Of a DNA stretch of 64,000 nucleotides, positions 52,552 through 62,547 are shown piece after piece. The first letter of the stretch is position 1. Each line of letters starts with the position of its first letter. Position numbers and translations under genes: made by a program. Where the stretch lies: the NCBI RefSeq assembly GCF_013177695.1, contig NZ_WOEY01000058.1, positions 62,001 to 126,000 on the forward strand. The letters run 5' to 3'. The notes beneath the pieces were generated by a model that was given only the letters and a program-made list of their open reading frames with translations, had not been told where the DNA came from and searched no databases. This DNA is from Paraburkholderia solitsugae. GTDB taxonomy: Bacteria; Pseudomonadota; Gammaproteobacteria; Burkholderiales; Burkholderiaceae.

Positions 52552-53784
52552 GTGTCGACGTCCATCAACAGGGTCAACGAACTGCCCGCGCGACAAACCG
52601 CGCGGACCATCGGCGCTTCTCAGGCCGGTAGTCAGGCCAGCAGCCACCCGGCGCTAGGTGCCGGCGCGGCAAGCGCGTCCAATATGCACGGCACGCCCAT
52701 TATCGATGTGCGCGCCGCTCACAAGATCTACCCGGGCGACGCGTCCGGCGCTGCCCACGCACTGAAAGGCGTGTCGGTGTCGATCAACGACAACGAGTTC
52801 TTCACGTTGCTCGGGCCATCGGGCTGTGGCAAGACGACCTTGCTACGACTGCTGGCTGGCTTCGAGCAACCTTCGTCCGGCGAAATTCTGCTGGCCGGCG
52901 AGCCGGTTCATGCGTTGCCGCCGTATCGCCGTCCGATCAACACGGTATTTCAGCACTACGCACTGTTTCCCAACATAACGGTGGCGCAGAACATCGCGTT
53001 CGGCCTGCGCATGCTCAAGCGCAGCCCTGCCGACATCAAGCGCCGGGTGGCCGAGATGCTGGCGCTCGTCAAGATGGAGAAGTTCGCCGACAGGCGCGCG
53101 AACCAGCTCTCCGGCGGCCAGCAGCAACGTATCGCGCTGGCCCGGGCACTCGCTCCGCAGCCGCGTGTGCTGCTGCTGGACGAACCGCTGTCGGCGCTCG
53201 ACCTGAAGCTGCGCCAGGCCATGCGGCTCGAACTGAAAAGTTTGCAGGAAAAGACCGGCATCACGTTCGTGTTCGTCACGCACGATCAGGAAGAAGCCTT
53301 GGCGATGAGCGATCGCATCGCCGTGATGTCGGAAGGTCTGATTCAGCAGATCGGCACACCTGAAGACATCTATGACCGGCCCGCCACGCGCTTCGTCGCG
53401 GACTTCATCGGCGAGAACAACATGCTGTCCGGGCGGATCACGGAACGGGGCGCCGCGTTCGTGCGGGTCGTGGTGCCCGAGGTCGGCGATTTCGTGCTGG
53501 CACAGCACGATGGCTACGCGGTTGGCGATTCGGTGACGTTGGCCATCCGGCCCGAGCGGATGGCGTTCGGTGCGGGCGTGGGATCGACCGGCCTCAGGCT
53601 CCAGGGCGAGATCGCGGCGACGGTCTATCTCGGCACCGATACCGCCTGTCACGTCCGGCTGGGCAACGGGCAGCGCATCGTCGTTCGCGACATGACCGCC
53701 GGGCGCCTCGCCAACCGTCCGCAAATCGGCGAGCCTGTCTGGCTGGATGTCGCTGCGAACGCCGTCAACCTGCTGAAGGATTGA
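52552..53784 (+). CDS. ABC transporter ATP-binding protein, polyamine/opine type
   Basis: A 410-residue PotA/PotG-like ATPase. An unusual ~55-residue Ala/Ser-rich N-terminal extension precedes the ABC domain. Walker A is 'GPSGCGKTTLLRLLAGFEQP', the signature 'LSGGQQQRIALARALAPQPR', and Walker B 'VLLLDEPLSALDLKLRQAM'. A C-terminal TOBE domain follows. It starts at GTG 52552 with AAGGAG upstream. One base separates it from the permease gene. It powers uptake of an amine-type substrate by the transporter encoded next. Confidence 0.93.
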   Translation: MSTSINRVNELPARQTARTIGASQAGSQASSHPALGAGAASASNMHGTPIIDVRAAHKIYPGDASGAAHALKGVSVSINDNEFFTLLGPSGCGKTTLLRLLAGFEQPSSGEILLAGEPVHALPPYRRPINTVFQHYALFPNITVAQNIAFGLRMLKRSPADIKRRVAEMLALVKMEKFADRRANQLSGGQQQRIALARALAPQPRVLLLDEPLSALDLKLRQAMRLELKSLQEKTGITFVFVTHDQEEALAMSDRIAVMSEGLIQQIGTPEDIYDRPATRFVADFIGENNMLSGRITERGAAFVRVVVPEVGDFVLAQHDGYAVGDSVTLAIRPERMAFGAGVGSTGLRLQGEIAATVYLGTDTACHVRLGNGQRIVVRDMTAGRLANRPQIGEPVWLDVAANAVNLLKD

Positions 53785-53785
53785 A

Positions 53786-54736
53786 ATGCAAGCTGACCTT
53801 CCTCAATCGATTCCGCTCGCGGCCGAGCCCGGCCCCCTGGAGCGCCGCGAACGGCGTTTGCAACTCGCCAGTCTGCTGCCGGCGCCGCTGATGATTGCGG
53901 TATTTCTGGTAGCGCCGCTGCTGCTGGTCGTGGCTTATTCGTTCATGGAGGCAAATGGGTACGGTGGCGTGGTGCACCGATTCAGCCTGGATGCCTACGT
54001 CCAGTTGCTCTTCGAACGCAATCTCGACGATAGCCTGAGCTTCACCGACGCGTATCTGATGATCGCGTGGCGTTCGATATCGGTAGCCGGGATGACGACG
54101 CTCATCACCATGCTGGTCGGCTTTCCGGTCGCGGTGTATATCGCCTTGCAGCCCGTTGCGAAGCGCAACAGGTTGATCCTGTGGATCACGATTCCGTTCT
54201 GGACCAATCTGCTGGTGCGCACTTACGCGTGGATCCTGCTGCTGCGCGACACAGGGGTAATTAACGGCGTATTGCAGGCGCTCGGCATCATTCACCAGCC
54301 GCTGCCTTTGCTCTACACCGACAGCGCGGTGCTCGTCGGCCTCGTCTATACGTATGCCCCCTTCATGGTGCTGCCGATCTATTCGAGTGTCGAGAAGATG
54401 GACATTCGCCTGATCGAGGCCGCGCATGATCTCTACGCGTCGAAAACCCAGGCGCTGCTGCGCGTGGTGTTACCCGCTGCGGCACCAGGCATCGTGGCGG
54501 GTTGCATGCTGACCTTCATTCCGTGCCTCGGTGCCATGATTGCGCCCGAACTGTTGGGAGGGGGCAAGAAGCTGATGCTGGGCAACCTCATCTACCGGCA
54601 ATTTACCGAAGCCCGCGACTGGCCTTTCGGTTCGGTGTTTGCGGTGGTGCTGCTGGTGGCCATTGTCACGGCGGCAGCGCTGATCTCCCTGATCCGCTCG
54701 AGTCTCGGTGCATCGCGAGCAAGGAGGCCGCAATGA
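53786..54736 (+). CDS. ABC transporter permease, PotB/PotH type
   Basis: A 316-residue inner-membrane permease with six transmembrane helices. The first lies at about residues 34-54 ('PAPLMIAVFLVAPLLLVVAY'). The EAA-loop region 'IEAAHDLYASKTQALLRVVL' contacts the ATPase. It closely follows the ATPase gene and overlaps the next permease by four bases (ATGA). Confidence 0.93.
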   Translation: MQADLPQSIPLAAEPGPLERRERRLQLASLLPAPLMIAVFLVAPLLLVVAYSFMEANGYGGVVHRFSLDAYVQLLFERNLDDSLSFTDAYLMIAWRSISVAGMTTLITMLVGFPVAVYIALQPVAKRNRLILWITIPFWTNLLVRTYAWILLLRDTGVINGVLQALGIIHQPLPLLYTDSAVLVGLVYTYAPFMVLPIYSSVEKMDIRLIEAAHDLYASKTQALLRVVLPAAAPGIVAGCMLTFIPCLGAMIAPELLGGGKKLMLGNLIYRQFTEARDWPFGSVFAVVLLVAIVTAAALISLIRSSLGASRARRPQ

Positions 54737-55548
54737 CTATCCTCCGTCGACCTGCGGTGTTCCGTGCCAATCATTTCAGCGGTTTCGGCGCGATTACCTC
54801 GGCATTCTATCTATACCTGTATGCACCGATCGTGGCGCTGATCGTGCTGTCGTTCAACGGCAGTACCTCCGCGACGATCTGGAAGGAGTTCAGCCTCAGA
54901 TGGTATGCGGTGGCTTTGCAGAATGCCGGATTGCGCGATGCGGCGCAGAACAGCGTGGTCATTGCGCTAACGTCGGCGTCGTTGTCGACGGTACTCGCGA
55001 CCATGGCCGCGCTCGCGATCGCACGCCGGCAGCGTACACGCACCACCGGCACCGCCGAGCGCGTCATCATGCTGCCGCTCGTCCTTCCGGAGATCGTGGT
55101 CGGTGTCGCCACGTTGGGGTTCTTCAGTGCGATCGGCCTGTCGCTCGGTTTGGGCAATCTGATCATTGCGCACACGGTGTTCTGCATCCCGTTCGCGTAC
55201 CTGCCGATCCGCGCCCGTCTTCAAGGGATGGACAACCGGTACGAACAGGCGGCGATGGACCTGTATGCCCGTGAGTGGGCCACGCTGCGCTACGTGACGT
55301 TGCCGTTACTGATGCCTGCCATTGTGTCCGGATTGATGCTGGCCTTCGTCGTCTCGCTCGACAACTTCATCATTTCCGTGCTCGTCGCGCAGGCGGGGTC
55401 GACTACCTTGCCGATCTTTATCTTCAGCCTGATGCGCATGGGGGTCACACCCGACGTGAACGCCGCCTCAACCATCATCCTCGCGGTTTCGGTTGCCCTG
55501 GTGGTGGCCTCGCACATGATCGGCAAGGGCAGTCGCAAGCGTTCCTAA
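54733..55548 (+). CDS. ABC transporter permease, PotC/PotI type
   Basis: A 271-residue second permease starting 'MTILRRPAVFRANHFSGFGA', with 'LYLYAPIVALIVLSFNGS' as an early membrane helix and an EAA loop in 'YEQAAMDLYAREWATLRYVT'. AAGGAGG precedes the ATG, and it overlaps the first permease by four bases. Together the two form the transmembrane channel of a spermidine/putrescine-like importer. Confidence 0.93.
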   Translation: MTILRRPAVFRANHFSGFGAITSAFYLYLYAPIVALIVLSFNGSTSATIWKEFSLRWYAVALQNAGLRDAAQNSVVIALTSASLSTVLATMAALAIARRQRTRTTGTAERVIMLPLVLPEIVVGVATLGFFSAIGLSLGLGNLIIAHTVFCIPFAYLPIRARLQGMDNRYEQAAMDLYAREWATLRYVTLPLLMPAIVSGLMLAFVVSLDNFIISVLVAQAGSTTLPIFIFSLMRMGVTPDVNAASTIILAVSVALVVASHMIGKGSRKRS

Positions 55549-55585
55549 CCTGTTTTCACATCAATACAGCAAACCCAACGGAGAC

Positions 55586-56626
55586 ATGATGAAAAAATTC
55601 CTGAGCAGCACCGGCGTTGTCCTCGCCTGCGTTGCCCCGGCGATGGTTGCCCATGCCGCAGGCAGCCTGAACCTGTACAACTGGTCCGGCTATATCGCCC
55701 CCGATCTGATCACCCAGTTCGAGAAAGAGACGGGTATCAAGGTCAATATCGACAACTACGATTCGGACGAGACGCTGCTGGCGAAGCTCAAGCAGGGTGG
55801 GGCCGGTTATGACATCGCCGTGACCGGGCAGAATATGGTGCAGGTGCTGGCCCGTCAGGGACTCATCGAAAAAATCGACGCAGCCAGCATTCCTGGGTAC
55901 AACAATATCGTCGCGCGCTTTCGCAAACCGCAATGGGATCCGAAAGGCGAGTATTCGGTTCCCTACCTGTGGGGCACGATGAACTTCGCCGTTGACGCCA
56001 GCGTATACAACGGCGACATCAACTCGATGAAGGTGTTGTTCGATCCACCGGCGCCGCTGCGCGGCAAGATCAACATGTTCGAGTCAGCGGACGACGCCAT
56101 CGCGCTCGCGGCGATCGAGGCCGACGTGCCGTTCTGCAGCGAGGATCCGAAGCAGATGCAAAAAGTGCTGGATGTCCTCAAACAGCAGAAGCCCTTTGTG
56201 AAGACCTACAGTTCAAAGGCGGGTGCGATTCGCGAATCATTGGTCTCCGGTGAAATTTCCATGTCGGCTGTCTGGAGCGGCACGGCGCAGCGCGCGTCCG
56301 ATCTCAAGCACTCGATTCGCTACGCGTATCCGAAGGAGGGATCGCTCGCCTGGGTCGATAACGTTGTGGTGCCCAACGGGGCACCTGATCTGGACAACGC
56401 GAAGAAATTTATTGCGTTCCTGCTGACCCCCAAGGTCGCCGCCATGAATACCAATTTCCTGAAATATCAGAACGCGATCGACGGCGCAGACGCTTACGTC
56501 GCTGACGATGTGAAGCACGCGCCCGAACTGAGTCCGCCGGCCGGCGAAAAGCTGGTGTTCAAGCAGGCCTGCTCGGAAGCCGCGATCCGCCTGCATGACC
56601 GGCTCTGGACCGCGCTCCTCAAGTAA
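55586..56626 (+). CDS. ABC transporter periplasmic polyamine-type binding protein
   Basis: A 346-residue periplasmic protein with signal peptide 'MKKFLSSTGVVLACVAPAMV' cleaved near AHA-A. The mature start 'AGSLNLYNWSGYIAPDLITQ' is the PotD/PotF signature, and 'SDETLLAKLKQGGAGYDIAV' follows. It delivers a polyamine-like ligand to the two permeases. Which one (putrescine, spermidine, agmatine or another amine) cannot be told. A strong hairpin follows the gene (56660-56687). Confidence 0.94.
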   Translation: MMKKFLSSTGVVLACVAPAMVAHAAGSLNLYNWSGYIAPDLITQFEKETGIKVNIDNYDSDETLLAKLKQGGAGYDIAVTGQNMVQVLARQGLIEKIDAASIPGYNNIVARFRKPQWDPKGEYSVPYLWGTMNFAVDASVYNGDINSMKVLFDPPAPLRGKINMFESADDAIALAAIEADVPFCSEDPKQMQKVLDVLKQQKPFVKTYSSKAGAIRESLVSGEISMSAVWSGTAQRASDLKHSIRYAYPKEGSLAWVDNVVVPNGAPDLDNAKKFIAFLLTPKVAAMNTNFLKYQNAIDGADAYVADDVKHAPELSPPAGEKLVFKQACSEAAIRLHDRLWTALLK

Positions 56627-56659
56627 GTCACTAGCGTTTCCCGAACCAGGCACGTCCGC

Positions 56660-56687
56660 CGCTCCGTGCGCACTGTCGCACGGAGCG
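56660..56687 (+). terminator. Hairpin between the binding-protein and amidase genes
   Basis: Perfect 11-base arms CGCTCCGTGCG and CGCACGGAGCG around a 6-base loop, 33 bases after the binding-protein stop. No T-run; such hairpins often stabilise the binding-protein message and lower downstream expression. Confidence 0.6.
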
Positions 56688-56770
56688 CACCAACGTGCTT
56701 GCTGTCCGGAAGGGGCGGGGCCGGACGCGCATCCGGTTCCCTGAGATATATATGGAGCAAGTAATCAATT

Positions 56771-58207
56771 ATGAGTGTCGATTCCACTCTTCTCGAACGA
56801 TCCGCCTGCGAGGTGGTCGACATGCTGCGCCAGGAGGCAGTCAGCCCGCACGACCTGCTCGATACCCTGGCCGAGCAGGTGGCGCGCGTCGAGCCGCATG
56901 TCAATGCGTTGCCGACGCTATGCTGGGAACGCGCCCACGAGCACGCTCAGGCGCTGCTGCGCAAGCCCGTCGCCGAACGCGGGGTGTTGTGCGGTCTGCC
57001 CGTGCCGATCAAGGATCTGTCGGCTGTTGCAGGCGTGCGCACGACCTACGGCTCACGGGTGTATGAGAATTTCGTGCCGACTGAAACGGACGTCACGCCC
57101 GCACAACTCGAAGCGAATGGCGCCATCATCTACGCGAAATCCAATTCGCCGGAATTCGGTGCAGGCGGCCACACATTCAACGATGTACTGGGACTGACGC
57201 GCAACCCGTGGAATCTGTCGCGCTCCGCGGGCGGGTCGTCCGGCGGTGCAGCGGCGGCGCTTGCCTCGGGCACGGCCTGGGTCGCGCACGGCTCGGATCT
57301 CGCGGGCTCGCTGCGCACGCCGGCCGCATTTTGCGGCGTCGTGGGGTTACGGCCCACGCCCGGTCGCGTGGCTTCCGGACCGGCACGCGATCCATTTGAC
57401 ACGTTGGGCGTTCAGGGGCCGATGGCGCGCAATGTGGCGGACACAGCCCTTTTGCTGGACGCGATGTGCGGCATCGATAGCCGGACACCGCTGTCAATGG
57501 CGCGACCCGTTACGCCTTTTCTAGACCATGCGTTGCGCCCGCACAAGCCGGCGCGCGTTGCGTACAGCGCGGGGCTCGGCATCGCCGAGCCGGAAGCGGA
57601 GATCGGTGCGATCTGCGCGGCTACCATGGACCGCCTCGTGGCGGAAGGTATCGGGGTCGAGCAGCCGCGCATCGATCTGTCGAGTGGCGCGCGTGCGTTT
57701 CATGTGCTGCGCGGGGTGGCCTATGCCACCAACCATGCCGAGGTGCTGGCACAACATCGCGAATTGCTGAATCCCAACGTGATCGGCAACATCGAGTATG
57801 GCCTGTCGCTCGATGGCCCTTCGATCGCCGATGCGCGGCGCACGCGTGGCGCACTCTTTCACGAGATGAGCGCCTTACTCGACGAGTACGACGTCGTCAT
57901 CTGTCCGGCTTCGATTGTGCCGGCCTTTCCGGCCGACCAGATCTACGTGACGAGCGCAGCGGGTCGCGACTTCGACACGTATATCGATTGGCTTTCGATC
58001 ACCTATGGACTCACGTTGCTCGGCGTTCCTGTTATCGCGATTCCGTGTGGCATGACGCGCGACGGCTTGCCCGTGGGCATCCAGATTGTGGGGCGGCCGC
58101 GGGGTGAAGCGGCATTGTTCTCGGTCGCGGCTTCGATCGAAGCGATCATCGGCACGTGGGCCACCCATGAGCGCCAACTCGATTCTCTCGCATGCGCGAA
58201 AACATGA
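56771..58207 (+). CDS. Amidase signature enzyme
   Basis: A 478-residue amidase with the Ser-cisSer-Lys triad: Lys81 ('VPIKDLSAVAG'), Ser156 ('SAGGSSGGAAAALASG') and Ser180 ('GSDLAGSLRTPA'). The usual D-x-G-G-S reads D-L-A-G-S. It hydrolyses a carboxamide to acid and ammonia or amine. Between the amine importer and an aminotransferase it may cleave an amide intermediate of the imported compound, but the substrate is unknown. It overlaps the longest frame of the next gene. Confidence 0.9.
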   Translation: MSVDSTLLERSACEVVDMLRQEAVSPHDLLDTLAEQVARVEPHVNALPTLCWERAHEHAQALLRKPVAERGVLCGLPVPIKDLSAVAGVRTTYGSRVYENFVPTETDVTPAQLEANGAIIYAKSNSPEFGAGGHTFNDVLGLTRNPWNLSRSAGGSSGGAAAALASGTAWVAHGSDLAGSLRTPAAFCGVVGLRPTPGRVASGPARDPFDTLGVQGPMARNVADTALLLDAMCGIDSRTPLSMARPVTPFLDHALRPHKPARVAYSAGLGIAEPEAEIGAICAATMDRLVAEGIGVEQPRIDLSSGARAFHVLRGVAYATNHAEVLAQHRELLNPNVIGNIEYGLSLDGPSIADARRTRGALFHEMSALLDEYDVVICPASIVPAFPADQIYVTSAAGRDFDTYIDWLSITYGLTLLGVPVIAIPCGMTRDGLPVGIQIVGRPRGEAALFSVAASIEAIIGTWATHERQLDSLACAKT

Positions 58208-58230
58208 CTTCCGGAACCCAGGAGCAAGAC

Positions 58231-59619
58231 ATGACATTTAAACCCGATTCGAATCAGGCACGCGACGTCGCGTACTACCTGCATCCTTATACGAACCTCG
58301 CCGTGCACGAACAGGAAGGGCCGCTTGTCATCACGCGAGGCGAAGGCTGCTATGTCTACGACGAGGCGGGCAACCGCTATCTGGAAAGCCTCGCCGGCCT
58401 CTTCTGTGCGTCGCTCGGTTTCAGCGAAGGGCGTCTCGCCGATGCCGCTGATCGCCAGATGCGCAAGTTGCCGTTTTATCACGCGTTTGGCCAGAAATCG
58501 ACGGACGTCGGCATTGAGTTGGCCGAAAAACTCATTTCGATCGCACCGGTGCCCATGTCAAAGGTGTTCTTCGCGAACTCCGGTTCCGAGGCCAACGATA
58601 CGGCGATCAAGCTCGTCTGGTACTACCACAACGCAATCGGCAAGCCGCGCAAGAAGAAGATCATTTCGCGCAGCAAGGCGTATCACGGCGTCACCGTTGC
58701 CGCCGCGAGTCTGACGGGTCTGCCTTATGCGCATCGCGAGTTCGACCTGCCGATCGAGCGCATCGTGCACGCGGACTGCCCCCACTATTACCGTTCCTCA
58801 GAGGCTGGCGAGACCGAGGAAGACTACGCCACGCGCTGCGCCGACGCGCTTGAGCAACTGATCCTGAAGGAGGGGCCGGATGAGGTCGGCGCGTTCTTTG
58901 CAGAACCGGTGATGGGCTCGGCCGGCGTGATCGTGCCGCCGCGCACGTACTTCGAGAAAGTGCAGAAGGTGCTGAAGAAGTACGACGTGCTGTTTATCGC
59001 CGATGAAGTGATCTGCGCATTCGGTCGCACCGGCAACATGTTCGGCAGCCAGACCTACGGCCTGCAACCCGACATGATTACCGTCGCCAAACAACTGTCC
59101 GCTGGGTACCAGCCGATTTCGGCCCTGATGATCAACGACAAGGTCTATCAGGCTCTGGTGGAGCAGAGCCGGAAGGTGGGCACCTTCGGTCATGGCTATA
59201 CCTATACCGGCCATCCGGTGGCGGCGGCGGTCGCGCTCGAAGCGATCCGGATCTACGAAGAGCTCGATATCGTCAAGCGCGTGCGCGAACTCGCTCCGGT
59301 CTTCCATGCCCATCTGCAACGTCTTGGCGACCACCCGTTGATCGGCGAGGCGCGTGGCGTCGGTCTGTTGGGCGGTCTGGAGGTGTCGAAGAACAAGGCG
59401 CGCCGGGAATTGTTTGCACCGGTTGCCGGCGTGGCCGCTTATGCGGCGAAGCGTGCGTTGGCCTATGGCGTGATCACGCGCGGATTGAATGACACCGTGA
59501 CGCTGTGTCCGCCGCTGATCATTACCCCCGCCGAACTCGACGAGATGTTCGACGGCATCGGTAGGGCACTTGACGATACGCACGCGTGGGCTAACCAGCA
59601 AGGTTTGATGGCTGCATGA
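58231..59619 (+). CDS. Class III aminotransferase (omega-amino acid/putrescine-pyruvate type)
   Basis: A 462-residue fold-type I PLP enzyme: 'ANSGSEANDTAIKLVWYYHN', PLP-binding Asp in 'DVLFIADEVICAFGRTGNMF', Schiff-base Lys in 'DMITVAKQLSAGYQPISALM', and 'HGYTYTGHPVAAAVALEAIR'. The pattern resembles SpuC/omega-transaminases that move the terminal amino group of diamines or omega-amino acids to pyruvate, giving an aldehyde. The start at 58231 is preferred because AGGAG lies six bases upstream. An aldehyde dehydrogenase follows. Confidence 0.9.
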   Translation: MTFKPDSNQARDVAYYLHPYTNLAVHEQEGPLVITRGEGCYVYDEAGNRYLESLAGLFCASLGFSEGRLADAADRQMRKLPFYHAFGQKSTDVGIELAEKLISIAPVPMSKVFFANSGSEANDTAIKLVWYYHNAIGKPRKKKIISRSKAYHGVTVAAASLTGLPYAHREFDLPIERIVHADCPHYYRSSEAGETEEDYATRCADALEQLILKEGPDEVGAFFAEPVMGSAGVIVPPRTYFEKVQKVLKKYDVLFIADEVICAFGRTGNMFGSQTYGLQPDMITVAKQLSAGYQPISALMINDKVYQALVEQSRKVGTFGHGYTYTGHPVAAAVALEAIRIYEELDIVKRVRELAPVFHAHLQRLGDHPLIGEARGVGLLGGLEVSKNKARRELFAPVAGVAAYAAKRALAYGVITRGLNDTVTLCPPLIITPAELDEMFDGIGRALDDTHAWANQQGLMAA

Positions 59620-59656
59620 AACCAACCGGACGGAAAGCGTCAAGGATGTTGAAAAG

Positions 59657-61081
59657 ATGAACAGGCATTTGCAGTTCTATATCGATGGCGAATGGGTGGC
59701 GCCTTCTCGGGGCGGCCAACGGCTGCCGGTCATCAATCCGGCGACTGAGAAAGCGATTGCGGAGATCGCACTCGGTTCGCCGGTCGATGTCGATCGGGCA
59801 GTCGCTGCCGCCCGGCGCGCGTTTGCGGATTACGCGCATTCGAAGCGGGAAGTGCGGCTTGCATTGCTCCAGTCGGTGATCGATATCTATGAACGGCGCC
59901 AGGACGAAATCGCACGAACCATTGCGCTCGAAATCGGTGCGCCGCTCGAACTGGCGCGGCAAGCGCACGCGCCGGTAGGGCTTTCGCATCTGAAACGGGC
60001 GAAGGAGGTCCTCGCGGGCTACCCCTTCGACGAAACGGTGAACGGCACCGTCGTGACGCGGGAACCGGTCGGCGTGTGCGCGCTGATTACGCCGTGGAAC
60101 TGGCCGATGAACCAGGTCGCCTGCAAGGTCGGTCCGGCGCTCGCGGCTGGCTGCACGATGGTGCTCAAACCTAGCGAGTTGGCGCCGTTGTCTGCCCTGC
60201 TGTTCGCGGAGATTCTTGAGGAGGCGGGCGTGCCGCGCGGCGTGTTCAACCTGGTCAACGGTGACGGTCCCACGGTAGGGCAGGCGCTGGCCGAGCATCC
60301 GGACGTGGACATGGTGTCGTTTACCGGCTCGACGCGAGCGGGGGTGGCGATCGCCAAATCGGCCGCCGATACCGTCAAGCGCGTGCATCAGGAGCTGGGT
60401 GGAAAGTCGCCCAGCCTGGTACTCGAAGATGCGGATCTTGCCGAGGCCGTGAGCTATACCACGCGAACCTGCTTTCGCAACAGCGGGCAGTCGTGCAACG
60501 CCCCAACCCGCTTGCTGGTGCCCGCGGGACGGCACACCGAAGCCGTGGCAGTCGCATCCGGCATAGCGGAAGCCACCGTGGCCGGCGATCCGTTTGATCC
60601 GGATACCGTCATCGGACCCGTGGTCAGCAGGCGTCAGTACGACCACATACAGACGCTGATCAGGGCCGGTATGGGGGAGGGCGCGACGCTTGTCGCCGGC
60701 GGGCTGGATCGACCCGAGGGAATGAAACGCGGTTTCTTTCTGCGTCCCACCGTGTTCGCCGACGTGCGCAACGATATGAGGCTTGCACGCGAAGAGATTT
60801 TTGGACCGGTCCTGGCGATTCTCCCCTATGAGTCGGAAGAGGAGGCGATCTGCATCGCTAACGACACGGAGTACGGCCTGTCAGCTTACGTGGCATCGAA
60901 TGATGTCGATCATGCTCGCGCCGTCGCCCGCAGGCTGCGTACCGGCATGGTCCATATCAATGGTGCGCGCTCAGACGTTGCTGCCGCGTTTGGGGGTTAC
61001 AAGCGTTCCGGGAACGGGCGGGAATGGGGACGTTACGGGTTCGAGGAGTTTCTCGAGATCAAGTCGATGTTCGGCTACTAA
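59657..61081 (+). CDS. Aldehyde dehydrogenase
   Basis: A 474-residue NAD(P)-dependent aldehyde dehydrogenase. It has 'VCALITPWNWPMNQVACKVG', 'VSFTGSTRAGVAIAKSA', catalytic Glu in 'HQELGGKSPSLVLEDADL' and nucleophile Cys in 'RNSGQSCNAPTRLL', and ends 'KRSGNGREWGRYGFEEFLEI'. It would oxidise the aldehyde formed by the preceding aminotransferase to a carboxylate, as in diamine catabolism (for example 4-aminobutanal to GABA). It is part of the same operon. Confidence 0.94.
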   Translation: MNRHLQFYIDGEWVAPSRGGQRLPVINPATEKAIAEIALGSPVDVDRAVAAARRAFADYAHSKREVRLALLQSVIDIYERRQDEIARTIALEIGAPLELARQAHAPVGLSHLKRAKEVLAGYPFDETVNGTVVTREPVGVCALITPWNWPMNQVACKVGPALAAGCTMVLKPSELAPLSALLFAEILEEAGVPRGVFNLVNGDGPTVGQALAEHPDVDMVSFTGSTRAGVAIAKSAADTVKRVHQELGGKSPSLVLEDADLAEAVSYTTRTCFRNSGQSCNAPTRLLVPAGRHTEAVAVASGIAEATVAGDPFDPDTVIGPVVSRRQYDHIQTLIRAGMGEGATLVAGGLDRPEGMKRGFFLRPTVFADVRNDMRLAREEIFGPVLAILPYESEEEAICIANDTEYGLSAYVASNDVDHARAVARRLRTGMVHINGARSDVAAAFGGYKRSGNGREWGRYGFEEFLEIKSMFGY

Positions 61082-61242
61082 CGGGAGGGTAGGTAAGGAG
61101 CGGGCACGTTGGCGGCGCGAGCCGAAGACGTCCCGCAGCGGAGCATGTTCGGCTTTGATTTCAATTTAAATAATTAGTAATACAAATGAAATCTGCCCGA
61201 TACGAAATGTCAGGGCGGATCTGGGAAAACTTTGGAGATAAT

Positions 61243-62412
61243 ATGAAAAAGACGCTTCTTGCAGTGGGTATTTTGAGCGCATTTGCCGGTGTGGCGCATG
61301 CACAAAGCAGTGTGACCTTATATGGTCTTATCGATGAAGGGCTGGACTATACGAATAATGTCGGTGGCAATAAACTCTACGCGCTTTCAAGCGGCGATGT
61401 GCAGGGCACACGCTGGGGTTTGAAGGGTGCGGAAGACCTGGGGGGCGGCTTGAAGGCGGTCTTCAAGCTGGAAAACGGCTTCGACGTCAACAGTGGCAAG
61501 CTGGCTCAAGAGGGTCTGGGGTTCGGCCGTCAGGCTTATGTCGGTCTGTCCAGCGCGGCGGCCGGCACGATTACCTTCGGTCGCCAATATGATTCCCTCG
61601 TCGACTATCTGGCGCCGTTGACAGCCAACGGCAACTGGGGGGGCGGGATGTTTTCGCACCCGTATGACAATGACAACACCGACAACACATTCCGTCTCAA
61701 CAACGCGGTCAAGTACACGAGCGTCGACTACGGCGGCTTCTCGTTCGGCGGCGCATACGCCTTCAGCAACTCGACGGGCTTCGCGCTCAACCGTGCGTTC
61801 AGCGTGGGGGCTCAGTACGCCAATGGGCCGGTGACGCTTGCCGCCGCCTATCTGAACGTCGACAGTCCTAACAATGGCACGGCGGGCGCCGTGGCAATCG
61901 GCCCGAATGGCAACCCGGACGGCAGTTGGACTGCGAACCGTCAACGCGTATTCGGTGCGGGTATCAGCTACACGATCGCATCAGCAACGCTGGGCTTCGC
62001 CTACACGAACACGAACCTGTCACAGCCGAGCGCGACCCAGTACGCTAGCCTCGCTGCAAGTCCGACACTCGGCGCAGCCTCATCGCTCAAGTTCAATAAC
62101 TTCGAAGTCAACGCCAAGTACCAGTTTACGCCGGCGTTCTACGTTGGCGGCATGTACACCTACACGCAAGCCACGTACGACGGCACATCGGGTGGGAGTG
62201 CCAAACCCAAATACCATCAGTTCGGCCTGATGGCCGACTACAACCTGTCGAAGCGCACCGACGTGTATGCCCAGGGCGCTTACGTCAAGGTGGCGAGCGC
62301 TTCGGGCGTCGACGGAACCGGGCTTGAGTTTGCCGCGAATCCGGACGCTGCCGGCCCCTCGTCGAGTAGCAAGCAGTTTATGGCTCGCATCGGTATCCGT
62401 CATAAGTTCTGA
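61243..62412 (+). CDS. Gram-negative general porin
   Basis: A 389-residue outer-membrane trimeric porin. The signal peptide 'MKKTLLAVGILSAFAGVAHA' is followed by 'QSSVTLYGLIDEGLDYTNNV', and the protein ends with the C-terminal Phe that OMP assembly needs ('RIGIRHKF'). Loop 3 and a PEFG-like region are present but degenerate. It begins with GGAG upstream and AT-rich DNA before it. It closes the uptake operon and may admit its substrate across the outer membrane; a terminator follows. Confidence 0.94.
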   Translation: MKKTLLAVGILSAFAGVAHAQSSVTLYGLIDEGLDYTNNVGGNKLYALSSGDVQGTRWGLKGAEDLGGGLKAVFKLENGFDVNSGKLAQEGLGFGRQAYVGLSSAAAGTITFGRQYDSLVDYLAPLTANGNWGGGMFSHPYDNDNTDNTFRLNNAVKYTSVDYGGFSFGGAYAFSNSTGFALNRAFSVGAQYANGPVTLAAAYLNVDSPNNGTAGAVAIGPNGNPDGSWTANRQRVFGAGISYTIASATLGFAYTNTNLSQPSATQYASLAASPTLGAASSLKFNNFEVNAKYQFTPAFYVGGMYTYTQATYDGTSGGSAKPKYHQFGLMADYNLSKRTDVYAQGAYVKVASASGVDGTGLEFAANPDAAGPSSSSKQFMARIGIRHKF

Positions 62413-62448
62413 AATCGAAAGCGCGCTTCGGGGCGTGGGTGCCTTCAG

Positions 62449-62482
62449 GAAGAAGCCCGGGGTTAGACACTCGGGCTTCTTC
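62449..62482 (+). terminator. Terminator after the porin gene
   Basis: Perfect 11-base arms GAAGAAGCCCG and CGGGCTTCTTC around a 12-base loop, 36 bases after the porin stop. The descending arm contains the U-rich run. Confidence 0.75.
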
Positions 62483-62547
62483 GCACCGTCGCCCCGATCG
62501 GCAACGTCACCGATGCGAGTCTCGAAGAAGGGGATGCATCGGGAACG

